A DNA stretch of 64,000 nt from Sphingobacterium allocomposti (GCF_008124885.1 NZ_VNHX01000010.1:1-64000); one strand, 5' to 3'; shown: positions 37,620 to 47,679, counted from the first letter of the stretch. Notes: generated from the sequence alone by a model not told the origin. Numbers and translations are program-made.

Positions 37620-38756
37620 ATGAAGAACCTAATTAGCGTCACAACGACATTATTTTTTTTGTCCTTTTTACAGGCTTGCTTTGGGCAACAGGCGATAAGC
37701 GACAGTTTAAAAGCGATTGGAGACGAATTTAAAGCAGTGGGAATAAGTGTTGTTGTCGTAAAAGACGGTGCGCCTGTTTTTCAAACCGCAGTAGGCTCTA
37801 AGAACCTGGAAACCGGCGAGCCGCTCGCCGTAACGGACATTTTCCGCATAGCCTCCATATCGAAATCGTTTTCCGCTACTGCCATTATGCAATTGGTGGA
37901 GCATGGGCGCCTGAGCCTCGATGCTGACTTCGGAGAACTTATTGGCTTCCCCGTGCGCAATCCCAAATTCCCCAATACACCGATCACGCTCCGGATGGTG
38001 CTGTCGCATACCTCCAGTATCAGTGATAAAAATGGATATTTTAACCTTGATGTCATTAATCCCGAAAAAAATCCAAACTGGCGAGACGCCTACAATGATT
38101 ACGAACCCGGAAAAGGGTATCAATACTGCAATTTAAACTTCAATATGGTCGGTGCTGTTCTTGAACGGCAAACAGGCGAACGCTTCGATAGCTATATTAA
38201 AAGACGTATTCTGGATCCTTTAAAGCTATATGGAGGCTATTGCGTTGATTCGCTAGACCACTCGTCTTTCGTCACGTTATACGACTATGACACCGTTTCT
38301 TCACGATTCATCCCCCAGCCCACAGCCTACCATCCCCGAAGAGCCGAGCTGCAGACGTATAAACTGGGGGAATCCACCCCGGTATTTTCGCCTACAGGAG
38401 GCATGAAGATATCTGCTGTTGATTTAGCCGCCTATATGATCATGCATATGAACGGTGGCGAGTACAAGGGGGTACGTCTGATAAAACCGCAGAGCTCGGC
38501 AACCATGCAGACGCCCGTGGCGGAGGGGCGGAACTACGGTCTCGCGTTGGAAAAAACAGATCAGATTCTGGACGGTATCGACCTGGTCGGACACACGGGA
38601 TCCGCGTATGGCTTACATAGCGCCATGTTCTTCCATCCAAAAGAACGCTACGGATTTGTACTTGTTACAAACGGGTGTATCCCGACCTATAAAAATGACT
38701 ACCCGTTAATTACCACGCGTATTATTAACTTCTTATACCGTAATTTTATCCAATAG
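37620..38756 (+). CDS. Secreted beta-lactamase-fold serine hydrolase (class C/PBP-like)
   Basis: This 378-aa protein has a signal peptide (MKNLISVTTTLFFLSFLQA, with C then GQQ after it). The catalytic motifs of the serine beta-lactamase/penicillin-binding fold are S-x-x-K in RIASISKSFSATA, Y-x-N in GYQYCNLNFNMVG and H-x-G in GHTGSAYGLHS. Substrate could be a peptide or ester; a true beta-lactamase is not implied. The start at 37620 is chosen for the signal peptide. The gene follows DUF3307 by 151 nt and is probably separate. Confidence 0.88.
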   Translation: MKNLISVTTTLFFLSFLQACFGQQAISDSLKAIGDEFKAVGISVVVVKDGAPVFQTAVGSKNLETGEPLAVTDIFRIASISKSFSATAIMQLVEHGRLSLDADFGELIGFPVRNPKFPNTPITLRMVLSHTSSISDKNGYFNLDVINPEKNPNWRDAYNDYEPGKGYQYCNLNFNMVGAVLERQTGERFDSYIKRRILDPLKLYGGYCVDSLDHSSFVTLYDYDTVSSRFIPQPTAYHPRRAELQTYKLGESTPVFSPTGGMKISAVDLAAYMIMHMNGGEYKGVRLIKPQSSATMQTPVAEGRNYGLALEKTDQILDGIDLVGHTGSAYGLHSAMFFHPKERYGFVLVTNGCIPTYKNDYPLITTRIINFLYRNFIQ

Positions 38757-38803
38757 ATTGGCTTATTTTTTGTAACTTCCCCTATTAACCAACGGATAAA
38801 ATT

Positions 38804-39313
38804 ATGATTGAAAAAAGTCTTTATATCACACTGCTGCAACTGCTGGCCACGACTGTCGTATTGTTCGCCCAAACACTGTCCCTGAAAGATATCCGAAAGG
38901 ATTTTAAAGTGGGGCATAAAGACGAAGTGGTATGTAAAAAACACCTCGAAGCGTTGGAAAAGCATGCAGACTCTCCAGTGGAACGGGGGTATGAGGCAGC
39001 TTATCACATGTTTATGGCTAAGCACACCGGCAACCCGCTGAAGAAAATGACGTATTTCAAAAGCGGGAAAAAGATGCTGGAAAAAGAAATCGCCGAAAAT
39101 CCAGAAAATGTTGAATTACGTTATATACGCTTGTGTATCCAATATTACATTCCTTCGTACCTGGGGTACAAATCTAATATAGAAGAAGATAAAGATTTTT
39201 TGGTGAATAATCTCTACAAGTTAAACGATAAGAACACAAAAGATCTTTTGTATACGTATCTGAAGGGCGCAAATATGTATTCCCAACAGGAACTAGCACT
39301 TCTCCGACGGTAG
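38804..39313 (+). CDS. Secreted hypothetical protein
   Basis: The 169-aa protein has a signal peptide (about residues 1-23, ending VVLFAQ) and a helical, lysine-rich mature part, including NPENVELRYIRLCIQYYIP, which has TPR-like character. No catalytic motif is visible. Proteins of this type are widespread in Bacteroidota. It lies 47 nt after the serine hydrolase and may share its transcript. Confidence 0.75.
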   Translation: MIEKSLYITLLQLLATTVVLFAQTLSLKDIRKDFKVGHKDEVVCKKHLEALEKHADSPVERGYEAAYHMFMAKHTGNPLKKMTYFKSGKKMLEKEIAENPENVELRYIRLCIQYYIPSYLGYKSNIEEDKDFLVNNLYKLNDKNTKDLLYTYLKGANMYSQQELALLRR

Positions 39314-39327
39314 ATACAATCTTTAGC

Positions 39328-39335
39328 TATCTTTG
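39328..39335 (+). promoter_or_regulatory. -7 promoter element of the DUF2807 gene
   Basis: TATCTTTG matches TAnnTTTG, 17 nt before the ATG at 39353. No clear -33 box is seen. Confidence 0.45.
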
Positions 39336-39352
39336 TACGTTATCATAAACGT

Positions 39353-40030
39353 ATGAATGCAGTATCTAGTATCTTTTTCTTGCTCATCTTTATAGCCGTC
39401 AACCTTCGGGCACAAACCACCGTACAGATTGGCCCGTTTACCGAACTTGATGTTACAGACAAGCTGAATGTAACCTTTATACCTAGCGAGGATAATTATG
39501 TTGCTATCGAGGGGGAGCTGGCGGACAAAGTAGAAGTAATTCAAAAATCCGACAAGCTGCGTATCAAGATGGCCGGCGGCTACCCGCTGAAAGGGGCAAA
39601 CACCTTTATCAGCATATATGCACCCCACATCAAGCGTTTCACCGTTCAAAAAGGGGCGATCGTGCAGACGGAGGGACATAAGGTGCAAGCCGACTCGCTC
39701 ACTATCTGGGTAAACGAGGGTGGGAAAATCGACGTAGAAATAGAAGCCGGGCATGTGGATGTCAACAGTACCACCGGAGGCATTGTAGCGCTCCGCGGCA
39801 CCAGCGAAACGCAAAGCGTTAATCTGACTTTTGGCGGAAATTATTATGGAGAAGGGCTTCAAGCTAAAAGGAGCATAGCCAGGGTCAATGGCGGCGGCCT
39901 GTGCGAGATGCGGAGTTCTGTATCCGTGGACGCACAGACGAGAGCCGGCGGCGCGATAAAAGTATATGGCAATCCCTCAGAAAGGAAACAACGGCGATTT
40001 GCCGGAGGTAAGATCCTCTTTATTGACTGA
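39353..40030 (+). CDS. DUF2807 (head GIN domain) secreted protein
   Basis: This 225-aa protein has a signal peptide (residues 1-21, ending VNLRAQ) followed by a beta-helical, glycine- and valine-rich adhesin-like body. FTELDVTDKLNVTFIPSED is the typical DUF2807 opening. These proteins are abundant in Bacteroidota envelopes and have no settled function. Single gene with its own -7 element; guaA follows after 151 nt. Confidence 0.85.
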   Translation: MNAVSSIFFLLIFIAVNLRAQTTVQIGPFTELDVTDKLNVTFIPSEDNYVAIEGELADKVEVIQKSDKLRIKMAGGYPLKGANTFISIYAPHIKRFTVQKGAIVQTEGHKVQADSLTIWVNEGGKIDVEIEAGHVDVNSTTGGIVALRGTSETQSVNLTFGGNYYGEGLQAKRSIARVNGGGLCEMRSSVSVDAQTRAGGAIKVYGNPSERKQRRFAGGKILFID

Positions 40031-40169
40031 TTGTCGCTGTGGGATCTATCTCCGTGGTGGCGCTTGCAGCGTATCGCTGTCCGACAGGATATAGCAATCA
40101 TGTAGAACGGCTTCCGAATAGCCGGCACGTCGGAAGTAAAATTTCCTTAAAAATTACGACACGAATACG

Positions 40170-40177
40170 TAACTTTG
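40170..40177 (+). promoter_or_regulatory. -7 element of guaA, probably leaderless
   Basis: TAACTTTG matches the Bacteroidota -7 element exactly and ends 4 nt before the guaA ATG at 40182. Transcription would start at about the start codon. Confidence 0.55.
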
Positions 40178-40181
40178 CGCC

Positions 40182-41732
40182 ATGTCGGAAAAAATTATCA
40201 TCCTTGATTTTGGTTCACAGTATACACAGTTGATAGCCCGCCGTGTTCGTGAGCTTAATGTGTATTGCGAAATCCATCCTTTCAATAACCTGCCCGATTT
40301 TGACGACTCCGTGAAAGGCGTTATCTTTTCAGGAAGTCCGTACTCCGTGAGACAGGCAGACGCCCCCCAAATAGACTACAGCACGATTCAGACACGTTTT
40401 CCGTTGCTGGGCGTGTGTTACGGCGCTCAATACTTAGCGCAGAAGTCGGGAGGCGACGTGTTACCTTCCGAAATTAGGGAGTATGGGCGCGCTAACCTTC
40501 AATTTGTTGATCAGGAAAACGACTTATTAAAAGGTGTGCCCGTGCAATCACAGGTGTGGATGTCCCACGGCGACACGATCAAGGATGTTCCGTCTGACTT
40601 TAGAATTATTGCCAGTACAGATAAAGTCCGGGTTGCAGCATATCAGGTGGAAGGAACACGTACTTACGGTATACAGTTTCATCCGGAGGTAACGCACAGC
40701 ACAGACGGCCAGGTTCTGCTCAAAAACTTTGTTGTCGATATCTGCGGGTGCACACAGGATTGGACAGCGGATGCATTTGTGGACACCACCGTGGCAGAAC
40801 TAAAGCAGCAGCTGGGCGATGACCATGTAATCATGGCGCTGTCTGGCGGTGTGGACTCGACGGTCGCGGCTGTCTTATTACACCAGGCAATCGGACAAAA
40901 CCTCCACTGTATCTTTGTAGATCATGGACTGTTGCGCAAAAACGAGTATGAGCAGGTGTTGGATTCCTATAAAAACATGGGCCTCAATATCAAAGGCGTA
41001 AACGCAAAGGAATTATTTTATGGCCGGCTGAAAGGCGTTTCGGAACCAGAACAAAAAAGAAAAATAATCGGTGCAGCATTTATCGATGTTTTTGACCAAG
41101 CTGCGAAAGATATCCAGCAGGAACTTCCTGAGGGAGCAGAAGCAAAATGGTTGGGACAGGGAACAATCTATCCGGATGTTATAGAGTCTATTTCCGTTAA
41201 AGGTCCATCGGCTACGATAAAATCGCATCACAATGTCGGCGGGCTGCCGGACTTTATGAAGCTTCGCGTGGTCGAGCCGTTAAAGACACTTTTCAAGGAC
41301 GAAGTCCGTCGCGTAGGTAAGACCCTTCAGGTGGATCCAAATATCTTGGGACGCCACCCATTTCCGGGACCTGGTTTAGCGATTCGCGTCCTCGGCGATA
41401 TTACGGAAGAAAAGGTACGGATTTTGCAGGAAGCAGATGACATCTATATCCGTAACCTAAAGGAAGCGGGATGGTATGATAAAGTATGGCAAGCTGGAAC
41501 GATTTTCCTTCCCGTTCAGTCTGTTGGCGTAATGGGAGACGAACGTACATATGAACATGTCGTGGCCCTGCGCGCAGTGGGCTCGCTAGACGGTATGACG
41601 GCTGATTGGATTCACTTGCCTTATGATTTGTTAGCAAAAATTTCAAACGAAATCATCAATCATGTTAAAGGGATCAACAGAGTCGTTTATGATATCAGTT
41701 CTAAACCGCCGGCAACTATTGAGTGGGAATAA
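40182..41732 (+). CDS. guaA: GMP synthase (glutamine-hydrolysing)
   Basis: It converts XMP to GMP. The class I amidotransferase domain has the nucleophile Cys in [14 protein letters not shown] and the His-Glu pair in [12 protein letters not shown]. The ATP-pyrophosphatase P-loop is [15 protein letters not shown]. The C-terminal dimerisation domain includes [16 protein letters not shown] and ends with KPPATIEWE, the universal GuaA tail. Length 516 aa. Its 3' end overlaps the next gene. Confidence 0.97.
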   Translation: MSEKIIILDFGSQYTQLIARRVRELNVYCEIHPFNNLPDFDDSVKGVIFSGSPYSVRQADAPQIDYSTIQTRFPLLGVCYGAQYLAQKSGGDVLPSEIREYGRANLQFVDQENDLLKGVPVQSQVWMSHGDTIKDVPSDFRIIASTDKVRVAAYQVEGTRTYGIQFHPEVTHSTDGQVLLKNFVVDICGCTQDWTADAFVDTTVAELKQQLGDDHVIMALSGGVDSTVAAVLLHQAIGQNLHCIFVDHGLLRKNEYEQVLDSYKNMGLNIKGVNAKELFYGRLKGVSEPEQKRKIIGAAFIDVFDQAAKDIQQELPEGAEAKWLGQGTIYPDVIESISVKGPSATIKSHHNVGGLPDFMKLRVVEPLKTLFKDEVRRVGKTLQVDPNILGRHPFPGPGLAIRVLGDITEEKVRILQEADDIYIRNLKEAGWYDKVWQAGTIFLPVQSVGVMGDERTYEHVVALRAVGSLDGMTADWIHLPYDLLAKISNEIINHVKGINRVVYDISSKPPATIEWE

Positions 41733-42975
41733 GCTTTTGTTAGCTATAGGGCTGGCACTGTCATTAGGCGCTTGTACGCCCCGTGTCGGTGTGTTACGTT
41801 CGCCTGATCACAAAGGCGGCAACCTCGGGGGAACGACTTCGCCAAAAGACGATAAGTCGCCAGGCGGACAGGAGACCAACGATAAGGCTGAAGCAGGCTT
41901 AAAGGGGAAACGGGTGCTTGAGAATAGCATTGCGCTCGTGTTGCCGTTCCAGTTAGACAGGTTAACGCCCAACGCACTTTCGACGGAGGACGTTAAGAGA
42001 TCGGCCATAGCTCTCGATTTTTATCAAGGCTTTCAGCTCGGACTCGACGAATTGGCCAAAAATGGCAGTTCGTTCTCGTTAAATGTATTGGATTCAAGAG
42101 ACAACGAAATGGCGAACGTCGCAATAGCGAAGTCGGAAGACGTGGCTAACGCAGCATTGGTTGTCGGACCGGTGTATCCAAAAGAGATACGGGCGTTTGG
42201 TGCAAGTGTGTCGCAAAAAGGTGTGTTACAGATCAATCCTTTGGCAGCATCCAAGGCCAGCGAATTCAATTTGCCCAACCTTGTTTCTTTAACCCCATCC
42301 ATAGACATTCACACAAAAGTTATGGCGGGCAAGGTAGCCCACGATTATAGCACCGGTGACGTGGTCGTTATTTACAACACGGCCGACAACGATGGACGGC
42401 AGTTTTTAAGTGGTTTTGTGTCAGAATTAAAACGGGCCAAGCCAAACATACAGGTAACATCTGTTTCGTCGGTTAACCAGCTTAATGAAGTCCTTACGAC
42501 GACAGGCACAAATATGATCGTGGCTGGTACGACCGATAAATTCCAACTGCGCACATTGTTGAACAACTTAGGCAAGAAGGCTACCGAAAGCTTCTACTTA
42601 TTTAACCTATACGGACATCCACTCTGGGACCGCATAGATTTCAGCAGTTATGAAGATTTTGCCAGCTTCAATCCTGTAATCACCACGGAAAGCCACCTTA
42701 AAAGCTGGACAGGAGAGGTAAAGAAGTTCAGAGACTCCTATTACACACTGTATGGAGTACATCCTTCTGATCATTCCTATAAAGGGTATGATGCAGCGCG
42801 GTATTTCGGAACTCTTTTAGCAAAATACGGAGAGAACTATCGTGATCATCTTACCAAGGAGCGCTTTAATGGGCTGTTTAGCGCGTATGAATTCTCTTAC
42901 AATCAGGCTTCCGGATTCGTGAACAGTGCTCTAAGTTTCAAAACTTACAGGGGTTCATCTTTTCAACTAAATTAA
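41689..42975 (+). CDS. Lipoprotein with a periplasmic-binding-protein fold
   Basis: Starting at 41689 the product begins [15 protein letters not shown], then a hydrophobic stretch and the lipobox LGAC (Cys29), typical of a lipoprotein. The remaining 400 residues resemble type I periplasmic-binding / LppC-like proteins ([48 protein letters not shown]). No LysM domain is visible. An upstream ATG at 41662 is possible. The gene overlaps guaA by 44 nt in another frame and its stop overlaps the next start. Ligand unknown; a cell-wall role as for LpoA is possible. Confidence 0.8.
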   Translation: MISVLNRRQLLSGNKLLLAIGLALSLGACTPRVGVLRSPDHKGGNLGGTTSPKDDKSPGGQETNDKAEAGLKGKRVLENSIALVLPFQLDRLTPNALSTEDVKRSAIALDFYQGFQLGLDELAKNGSSFSLNVLDSRDNEMANVAIAKSEDVANAALVVGPVYPKEIRAFGASVSQKGVLQINPLAASKASEFNLPNLVSLTPSIDIHTKVMAGKVAHDYSTGDVVVIYNTADNDGRQFLSGFVSELKRAKPNIQVTSVSSVNQLNEVLTTTGTNMIVAGTTDKFQLRTLLNNLGKKATESFYLFNLYGHPLWDRIDFSSYEDFASFNPVITTESHLKSWTGEVKKFRDSYYTLYGVHPSDHSYKGYDAARYFGTLLAKYGENYRDHLTKERFNGLFSAYEFSYNQASGFVNSALSFKTYRGSSFQLN

Positions 42976-44156
42976 TGAAGGAAGTTAGTCCGCGCAGAGT
43001 CGAACAGCAGATCAGAAACTTCCAGAAGGCGCTCCACGCCTACGCTGCCAAAGAGCCTCTAGCTCGTTTTTTGACCGCTTTCTTTAAGGAAAACCGTCAG
43101 ATGGGAGCGTCTGACCGGCGAATGACCACCCGCTTTTGCTACAATTACTTTAGACTTGGAAAGGCTCTGCCGGGCGCTACAGAAAGCGAACGCCTGCTCA
43201 TTGCAGAATTTCTCTGCGAAACGGACAGCGACCTTGTCCGGCTCTATAAGCCGGAGTGGGCCCGTCTGATGGTTGCATCCTTAAGTGAAAAGCTCGACTT
43301 TCTAGCAAGCGAGAATGTGAAGGTCGATACAGACATTTTTCCTTTTTCGTCCCATCTGTCTCAGGGAATCGATTCCCTTAGATTTTCTACAAGTCACCTG
43401 ATACAGCCTGACCTCTTTATACGTGTAAACAGTACCGGAAGAAGTGTTGTTTCGCAAGAGTTGGACCGGGCGGGAATCGTCTACGAGGATCTTGGTAACG
43501 GTAGCCTACGCTTGTCCAATGGAAGTAAGCTGCAGGAAGTAAGGAGTATACATGGGTTATACGAGGTTCAGGACCTCTCGTCACAGCAAAGCCTAGACGT
43601 TGCTATCGTGAACGGAGGGGAGGAGTGGTGGGACGCTTGCGCAGCATCGGGAGGGAAATCGCTTCTACTGATTGACAGGCGCCCCGATATCCGTTTGCTT
43701 GTGTCAGATATCAGATTGAGCATATTGCGGAATCTGGACGAACGTTTTGAAAAGTCGAAGGTGAAAATCCCTTACCAAAAAAAGGTATTGGATCTATCTC
43801 AGGACGTTAGCCATCTCATGGCGGGGCGACAATTTGACGGTATCGTGTTAGATGCCCCATGCTCCGGCTCGGGCACCTGGGGCAGAACCCCCGAAATGAT
43901 TCAACAATTTCAGGTAGGCAAAATACGGGAATATGCACAGCTTCAGCGCAAGATAGCATCGAACGTGTTGCCATACCTCAAACCGAATGGGCAACTGATA
44001 TACATCACATGCTCTGTATTTTCAGAGGAAAATGAGGGGATGCTCTCTTTTCTTGAAAAGGAACATGGACTGCAGGTAGAACAGACTAACCTTTTTACCG
44101 GATACGAATATAAAGCGGACAGCATGTTTGCTGCCCGGCTACGGAAAAAGGTGTAA
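42975..44156 (+). CDS. RsmB/NOP-family RNA (cytosine-5) methyltransferase
   Basis: This SAM-dependent enzyme methylates cytosine in rRNA or tRNA. The two cysteines of the mechanism are in VLDAPCSGSGTWGRTPEM (motif IV) and YITCSVFSEENEGML (motif VI). The SAM-binding motif I (WWDACAASGGKSLLL) is present. The 393 aa include an N-terminal NusB-like/RNA-binding part. TAATG couples it to the preceding lipoprotein gene. The RNA target cannot be told from sequence. Confidence 0.9.
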   Translation: MKEVSPRRVEQQIRNFQKALHAYAAKEPLARFLTAFFKENRQMGASDRRMTTRFCYNYFRLGKALPGATESERLLIAEFLCETDSDLVRLYKPEWARLMVASLSEKLDFLASENVKVDTDIFPFSSHLSQGIDSLRFSTSHLIQPDLFIRVNSTGRSVVSQELDRAGIVYEDLGNGSLRLSNGSKLQEVRSIHGLYEVQDLSSQQSLDVAIVNGGEEWWDACAASGGKSLLLIDRRPDIRLLVSDIRLSILRNLDERFEKSKVKIPYQKKVLDLSQDVSHLMAGRQFDGIVLDAPCSGSGTWGRTPEMIQQFQVGKIREYAQLQRKIASNVLPYLKPNGQLIYITCSVFSEENEGMLSFLEKEHGLQVEQTNLFTGYEYKADSMFAARLRKKV

Positions 44157-44168
44157 CGTCCGTAGAAG

Positions 44169-44636
44169 CTAGTCACATTTACCAGGCACGACCAAAACGG
44201 GGCAGCTGGCCTTTCGTATAACCGATTCGGAAACACTGCCGGAGATAAAATGTTCGAATCCCGTGCGGCCGTTCGAGCCCATGATGATGAGATCTGCTGT
44301 CCACTCGGCGGCGGTATTCAGGATTTCATCCCGTACGTTGCCTACCTTATTGAAAAGAAATACCTCTTGGGCCCCCGCAAACTCCGATCCTATCTCTTCG
44401 AGATAGCGTTGCGCCGCCTCCTGCTGAATTTCAGACACCTCCGCTACAATTATGGGCTGCTGGCCGAGAAGTGGATCTGCGCCGTAACTCGCTGGCGAGG
44501 TTGGAGGAATGACGGTGACAACCGCTAACGACGAACCGAATTCACGCACGAGGTCCTTAGCGTAAGCTATGGCCTTTTCCGTGCACGGCGTGTCGTCGAC
44601 AGCTAGTAATATTCGATTAAATCTATGGTTACTCAT
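44169..44636 (-). CDS. Universal stress protein (UspA family)
   Basis: The 155-aa cytosolic protein has the Usp fold, with RILLAVDDTPCTEKAIAYAK at the start and the ATP-binding motif IMGSNGRTGFEHFISGSVSE near the end. It is therefore probably an ATP-binding stress protein. I chose the ATG at 44636 (MSNHRFNRILL), since the 18 codons upstream are unrelated. It is convergent with the methyltransferase gene, and divergent from the NlpC/P60 gene. Confidence 0.92.
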   Translation of the reverse strand: MSNHRFNRILLAVDDTPCTEKAIAYAKDLVREFGSSLAVVTVIPPTSPASYGADPLLGQQPIIVAEVSEIQQEAAQRYLEEIGSEFAGAQEVFLFNKVGNVRDEILNTAAEWTADLIIMGSNGRTGFEHFISGSVSESVIRKASCPVLVVPGKCD

Positions 44637-44667
44637 GTTTTTGGGGTATAAAAAGTTATCTTCGTAT

Positions 44668-44700
44668 AAACAAACAACATTGTTATGCAACTGTTTGTTT
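44668..44700. promoter_or_regulatory. Inverted repeat between divergent uspA and nlpC genes
   Basis: AAACAAAC (44668-44675) and GTTTGTTT (44693-44700), 17 nt apart, lie in the 82-base divergent promoter region. It is a candidate operator for both genes; simple A/C-rich content makes chance possible. Confidence 0.35.
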
Positions 44701-44718
44701 TATAAAAATACACAAAAT

Positions 44719-45486
44719 ATGGCGGTAGGTATTTGTAATTTGTCTGTGGTACCGCTACGTGCATCTGCAAGTCATCGTAGCGAGATAGTTAGTCAGGTCC
44801 TATTCGGAGAGTCGTTTGAAATTGTACAACACGAAAAGGACTGGCATCTTATCCGTCTTATGGACGTTCCGTATGAAGGTTGGATACAGCATGGGCAATT
44901 CATAGAGATTACAGACGGAAATTGTCTCCCAACGAAGGAAGAATCATTGATTGTGGATATTACCGGAGGACAGGCGCTTTGTGGGCAGGACGCTGTAGAC
45001 CTACTGCCTGGCGTAAAAATCGCTAAGTGGATGATTGCCGGTAATCAGACGGAGTTCCCGTACACCATACAGGCTGACCTCCGTCGTCCAACATTAGCTG
45101 ATTTTGATACCGAGTTTCCCAAGCTGGTAGACTACTATAAAAACGGTCCGTATCTGTGGGGGGGACGCACCCGTTACGGCATAGATTGCTCTGGACTTAG
45201 TCAGGCTATCTTTTCCCACTTCGGAATCTCGCTTCAGCGGGATGCGTGCCAGCAGGCAGAGCAGGGAACAGTGGTTGATTTCTTGTCCGAAATACGTCCG
45301 GGAGATCTTGCATTCTTTGACAACGCCGACGGACGTATTACGCATGTAGGGATTATGCTCGATATGGATACCATCCTACACGCATCCGCCCAGGTGCGGA
45401 TCGATAACGTGGATTCCGAAGGCATCCTGCATAGGACGTGGAATAAGTATACCCACAAGCTACGGATCGTAAAACGCTATTTTTAA
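44719..45486 (+). CDS. NlpC/P60 (C40) peptidase with N-terminal SH3-like domains, cytoplasmic type
   Basis: The 255-aa protein starts at 44719 (MAVGICNLSVVPLRASAS). Two SH3-like segments are followed by the C40 domain with Cys157 (YGIDCSGLSQ), His209 (RITHVGIML) and His221 (ILHASAQV) as the likely catalytic triad. No signal peptide is present. It therefore resembles the cytosolic gamma-D-glutamyl-diamino-acid endopeptidase II (dipeptidyl-peptidase VI) group, which recycles cell-wall peptides. A TPR gene follows 24 nt downstream. Confidence 0.92.
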   Translation: MAVGICNLSVVPLRASASHRSEIVSQVLFGESFEIVQHEKDWHLIRLMDVPYEGWIQHGQFIEITDGNCLPTKEESLIVDITGGQALCGQDAVDLLPGVKIAKWMIAGNQTEFPYTIQADLRRPTLADFDTEFPKLVDYYKNGPYLWGGRTRYGIDCSGLSQAIFSHFGISLQRDACQQAEQGTVVDFLSEIRPGDLAFFDNADGRITHVGIMLDMDTILHASAQVRIDNVDSEGILHRTWNKYTHKLRIVKRYF

Positions 45487-45510
45487 TCTTATCTTAAAAA
45501 AATCCCACCT

Positions 45511-46491
45511 ATGTTTGATGATAACAGGTATTTTGCCCTGGCCTCGTCCCAGCTTTTTCCAACCTATGAAACTTTACCGTGCCCCATATCGATAGACGAC
45601 GGAGCGCTTGTGCTGGCGGAAGCGGCCTATAACCATTATCTGCAAGGCGCATTGCACGCCGCTTTAGCGGATTATTCTGAAGGCATCAAACGCTACCCCG
45701 AACAGCCCTTTTTCTATGCTTGCCGCTCGCTGGTAAACGAACTGCTGGAAGATACAGAGGGTGCCTTTTACGATTACCAGGTCGCCAAAAAGCTTGATTT
45801 TAATTTCCATACGTTTCTGGAGTGGATAGAGGAGGGCGGGGGGCGTCCCGATAAAACAATTAAAGGCTTTACTGATGTAAACGCGGTGCTCACGGCGGCT
45901 TTGGAAGCAACTCAAGACTTTGATTATAAGTATGCCATAGCTCTTTATACATACGCAATCCGGGAATTTTCCGTTCGCCCCGATATTTATGTATACAGAG
46001 GCGTGCTGTATATGTACCTGCTCCGTTATGATTTGGCGTTGGACGACTTTAACGTTGTGTTGGACGATGCGCCAGCACATTTTCAGGCTCTTTTATCAAG
46101 GGGAAAGCTATATGAAGCTATTCGGGAAGATGAGCATGCACTAGCCGATTTTAATAATGCGATAGCTACTGAGCCCGGAATTAGTGTAGGTTATGAGGAA
46201 CGAGGTAGCTTTTTTTGTAGAAAAAAGGCTTACGCAGAGGCGTTGAAGGATTACACGACCCTCGTAACGTTGTCGCCGGACGACTTTTATGTGTATACCT
46301 TGCGGGCGGATCTGTTGGAACAAATGGAATGCTGGGAAGATGCGCTCAACGACTATTCGAAAGCAATCACGTTAAATCCTTATTACTCCGATCTATACAA
46401 TTACAGAGCCCATATTAAGGAGAAGCTGGGCGACGAAGATGGTGCTGCCGAAGACCGTAAGCTGTATATAGAAATAGAAAACGAAGACTAA
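45511..46491 (+). CDS. TPR-repeat protein
   Basis: The 326-aa cytosolic protein contains about six tetratricopeptide repeats, for example RPDIYVYRGVLYMYLLRYDL and ECWEDALNDYSKAITLNPYY. It ends in a very acidic stretch. There is no signal peptide. It is cotranscribed with the C40 peptidase gene and may scaffold it; this is inference. A hairpin follows 24 nt after the stop. Confidence 0.85.
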   Translation: MFDDNRYFALASSQLFPTYETLPCPISIDDGALVLAEAAYNHYLQGALHAALADYSEGIKRYPEQPFFYACRSLVNELLEDTEGAFYDYQVAKKLDFNFHTFLEWIEEGGGRPDKTIKGFTDVNAVLTAALEATQDFDYKYAIALYTYAIREFSVRPDIYVYRGVLYMYLLRYDLALDDFNVVLDDAPAHFQALLSRGKLYEAIREDEHALADFNNAIATEPGISVGYEERGSFFCRKKAYAEALKDYTTLVTLSPDDFYVYTLRADLLEQMECWEDALNDYSKAITLNPYYSDLYNYRAHIKEKLGDEDGAAEDRKLYIEIENED

Positions 46492-46514
46492 GCACACAAT
46501 TATGACCGACGGCC

Positions 46515-46534
46515 GTCGGCAGCTCGCTGCCGAC
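46515..46534. terminator. Hairpin between convergent genes
   Basis: GTCGGCAGC and GCTGCCGAC, a perfect 9-bp inverted repeat with a 2-nt centre, lie between the TPR and DUF72 genes. No T-run follows. Confidence 0.5.
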
Positions 46535-46565
46535 AGTATATTACATGCCGCAGTAACCGCCAACC

Positions 46566-47450
46566 TTAAAACAGGGCAGGCTGGCTTTCGTTCGGTATGT
46601 TAAGGTCAGTCCCTATTTCGGCGTTTAGCTTTTTAATAAAGTGGGCAGCAAGAAGCGGCGACTCGACCTCAATGTTCTGGTGAATGAAGAAATATAGCTT
46701 TTGTAATCCCGCTTCTTTCCACTCTTTAATGATGTCAACCCACGCGTCGAGCCGGTCGTAATCGCTTGGATGATTCGCTCCGACATAACGGACAAATGCA
46801 AACGGTGTTGTAAGCCGCATATGCAGCATATCGCGACGGCCCGCTGTATCGACTATAACATTTGTTTTATTTGTGTCCTCCAATAATTTAAAAAGCTGTT
46901 CCTTGATAGATTCATCCGAAAACCACTCCGCATTTCTTACTTCCACAGCTAACGGATAGCCGGCGGGAAATTCCTGCAAAAAAGTCTTCAACCGATCGAA
47001 ATCTTTAGGCTTATAGTTGTCGTGCAGCTGTAGAAAGGCCATGCCTAATTTCTCTTCAAAGAGCACAGTGGCATCAACGAATGCTTCCACCTTTTCTTTC
47101 GCGTTTAGTAAACGGCCGAAATGACTAATCGATTGCGGTATCTTCGGAAAAAATCGAAACGCTTCCGGAGTTTTCTGCTTCCAGGTCATGACCTGTTCCT
47201 TTGACGGCGAATTATAAAATGTGGCGTTGAGTTCAATAGAATTAAACTGCCTTGAATAATAAACAAGTTCGTCTTTTGTGCCCCTCGGATAAAAGCCTTT
47301 TAAATCTGCTTTATTCCATTTGGCACATCCAACATAGACCTCTAAAGGAGCATTCTTTTTGTTCGCTTTTAGCAGGTTTATTGTCTCTTTGGGCGTCTGA
47401 GGAATAGAGAAATCGATCTCGTCCACATTATCTACTTTACCAAATTTCAT
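46566..47450 (-). CDS. DUF72 domain protein
   Basis: The 294-aa protein shows the DUF72 pattern: VYVGCAKWNKADLKGFYPRG, then YYSRQFNSIELNATFYNSPS, and FRFFPKIPQSISH. The family forms a TIM-barrel and its activity is unknown. No signal peptide. It stands alone on the minus strand. The 229-base upstream gap contains the ychF terminator and is otherwise empty. Confidence 0.88.
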   Translation of the reverse strand: MKFGKVDNVDEIDFSIPQTPKETINLLKANKKNAPLEVYVGCAKWNKADLKGFYPRGTKDELVYYSRQFNSIELNATFYNSPSKEQVMTWKQKTPEAFRFFPKIPQSISHFGRLLNAKEKVEAFVDATVLFEEKLGMAFLQLHDNYKPKDFDRLKTFLQEFPAGYPLAVEVRNAEWFSDESIKEQLFKLLEDTNKTNVIVDTAGRRDMLHMRLTTPFAFVRYVGANHPSDYDRLDAWVDIIKEWKEAGLQKLYFFIHQNIEVESPLLAAHFIKKLNAEIGTDLNIPNESQPALF

Positions 47451-47623
47451 ATTGTATAGTTACTGCTTGAGCTTTTAAGCCCGGTTTCTAATTAGATACG
47501 TTACATTCGAATATAAAAAAAATGCTTTATAAAGCCTATATAGGAAGTACATCTGTTAAAAACTTTGACAGGGGGGGCGGATAAACAGTGAAGCGGGGCG
47601 TCTAACAGTGTCGTAGTATGCAA

Positions 47624-47652
47624 ACGGCGCAGGTGTCATTCAACTGCGCCGT
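47624..47652 (-). terminator. Terminator-like hairpin after ychF
   Basis: ACGGCGCAG (47624-47632) and CTGCGCCGT (47644-47652) form a perfect 9-bp stem with an 11-nt loop, 27 nt past the ychF stop on the minus strand, followed by TTTGC. Confidence 0.65.
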
Positions 47653-47679
47653 GTAAGAAGATTTGAGGCAGCTATGGAT

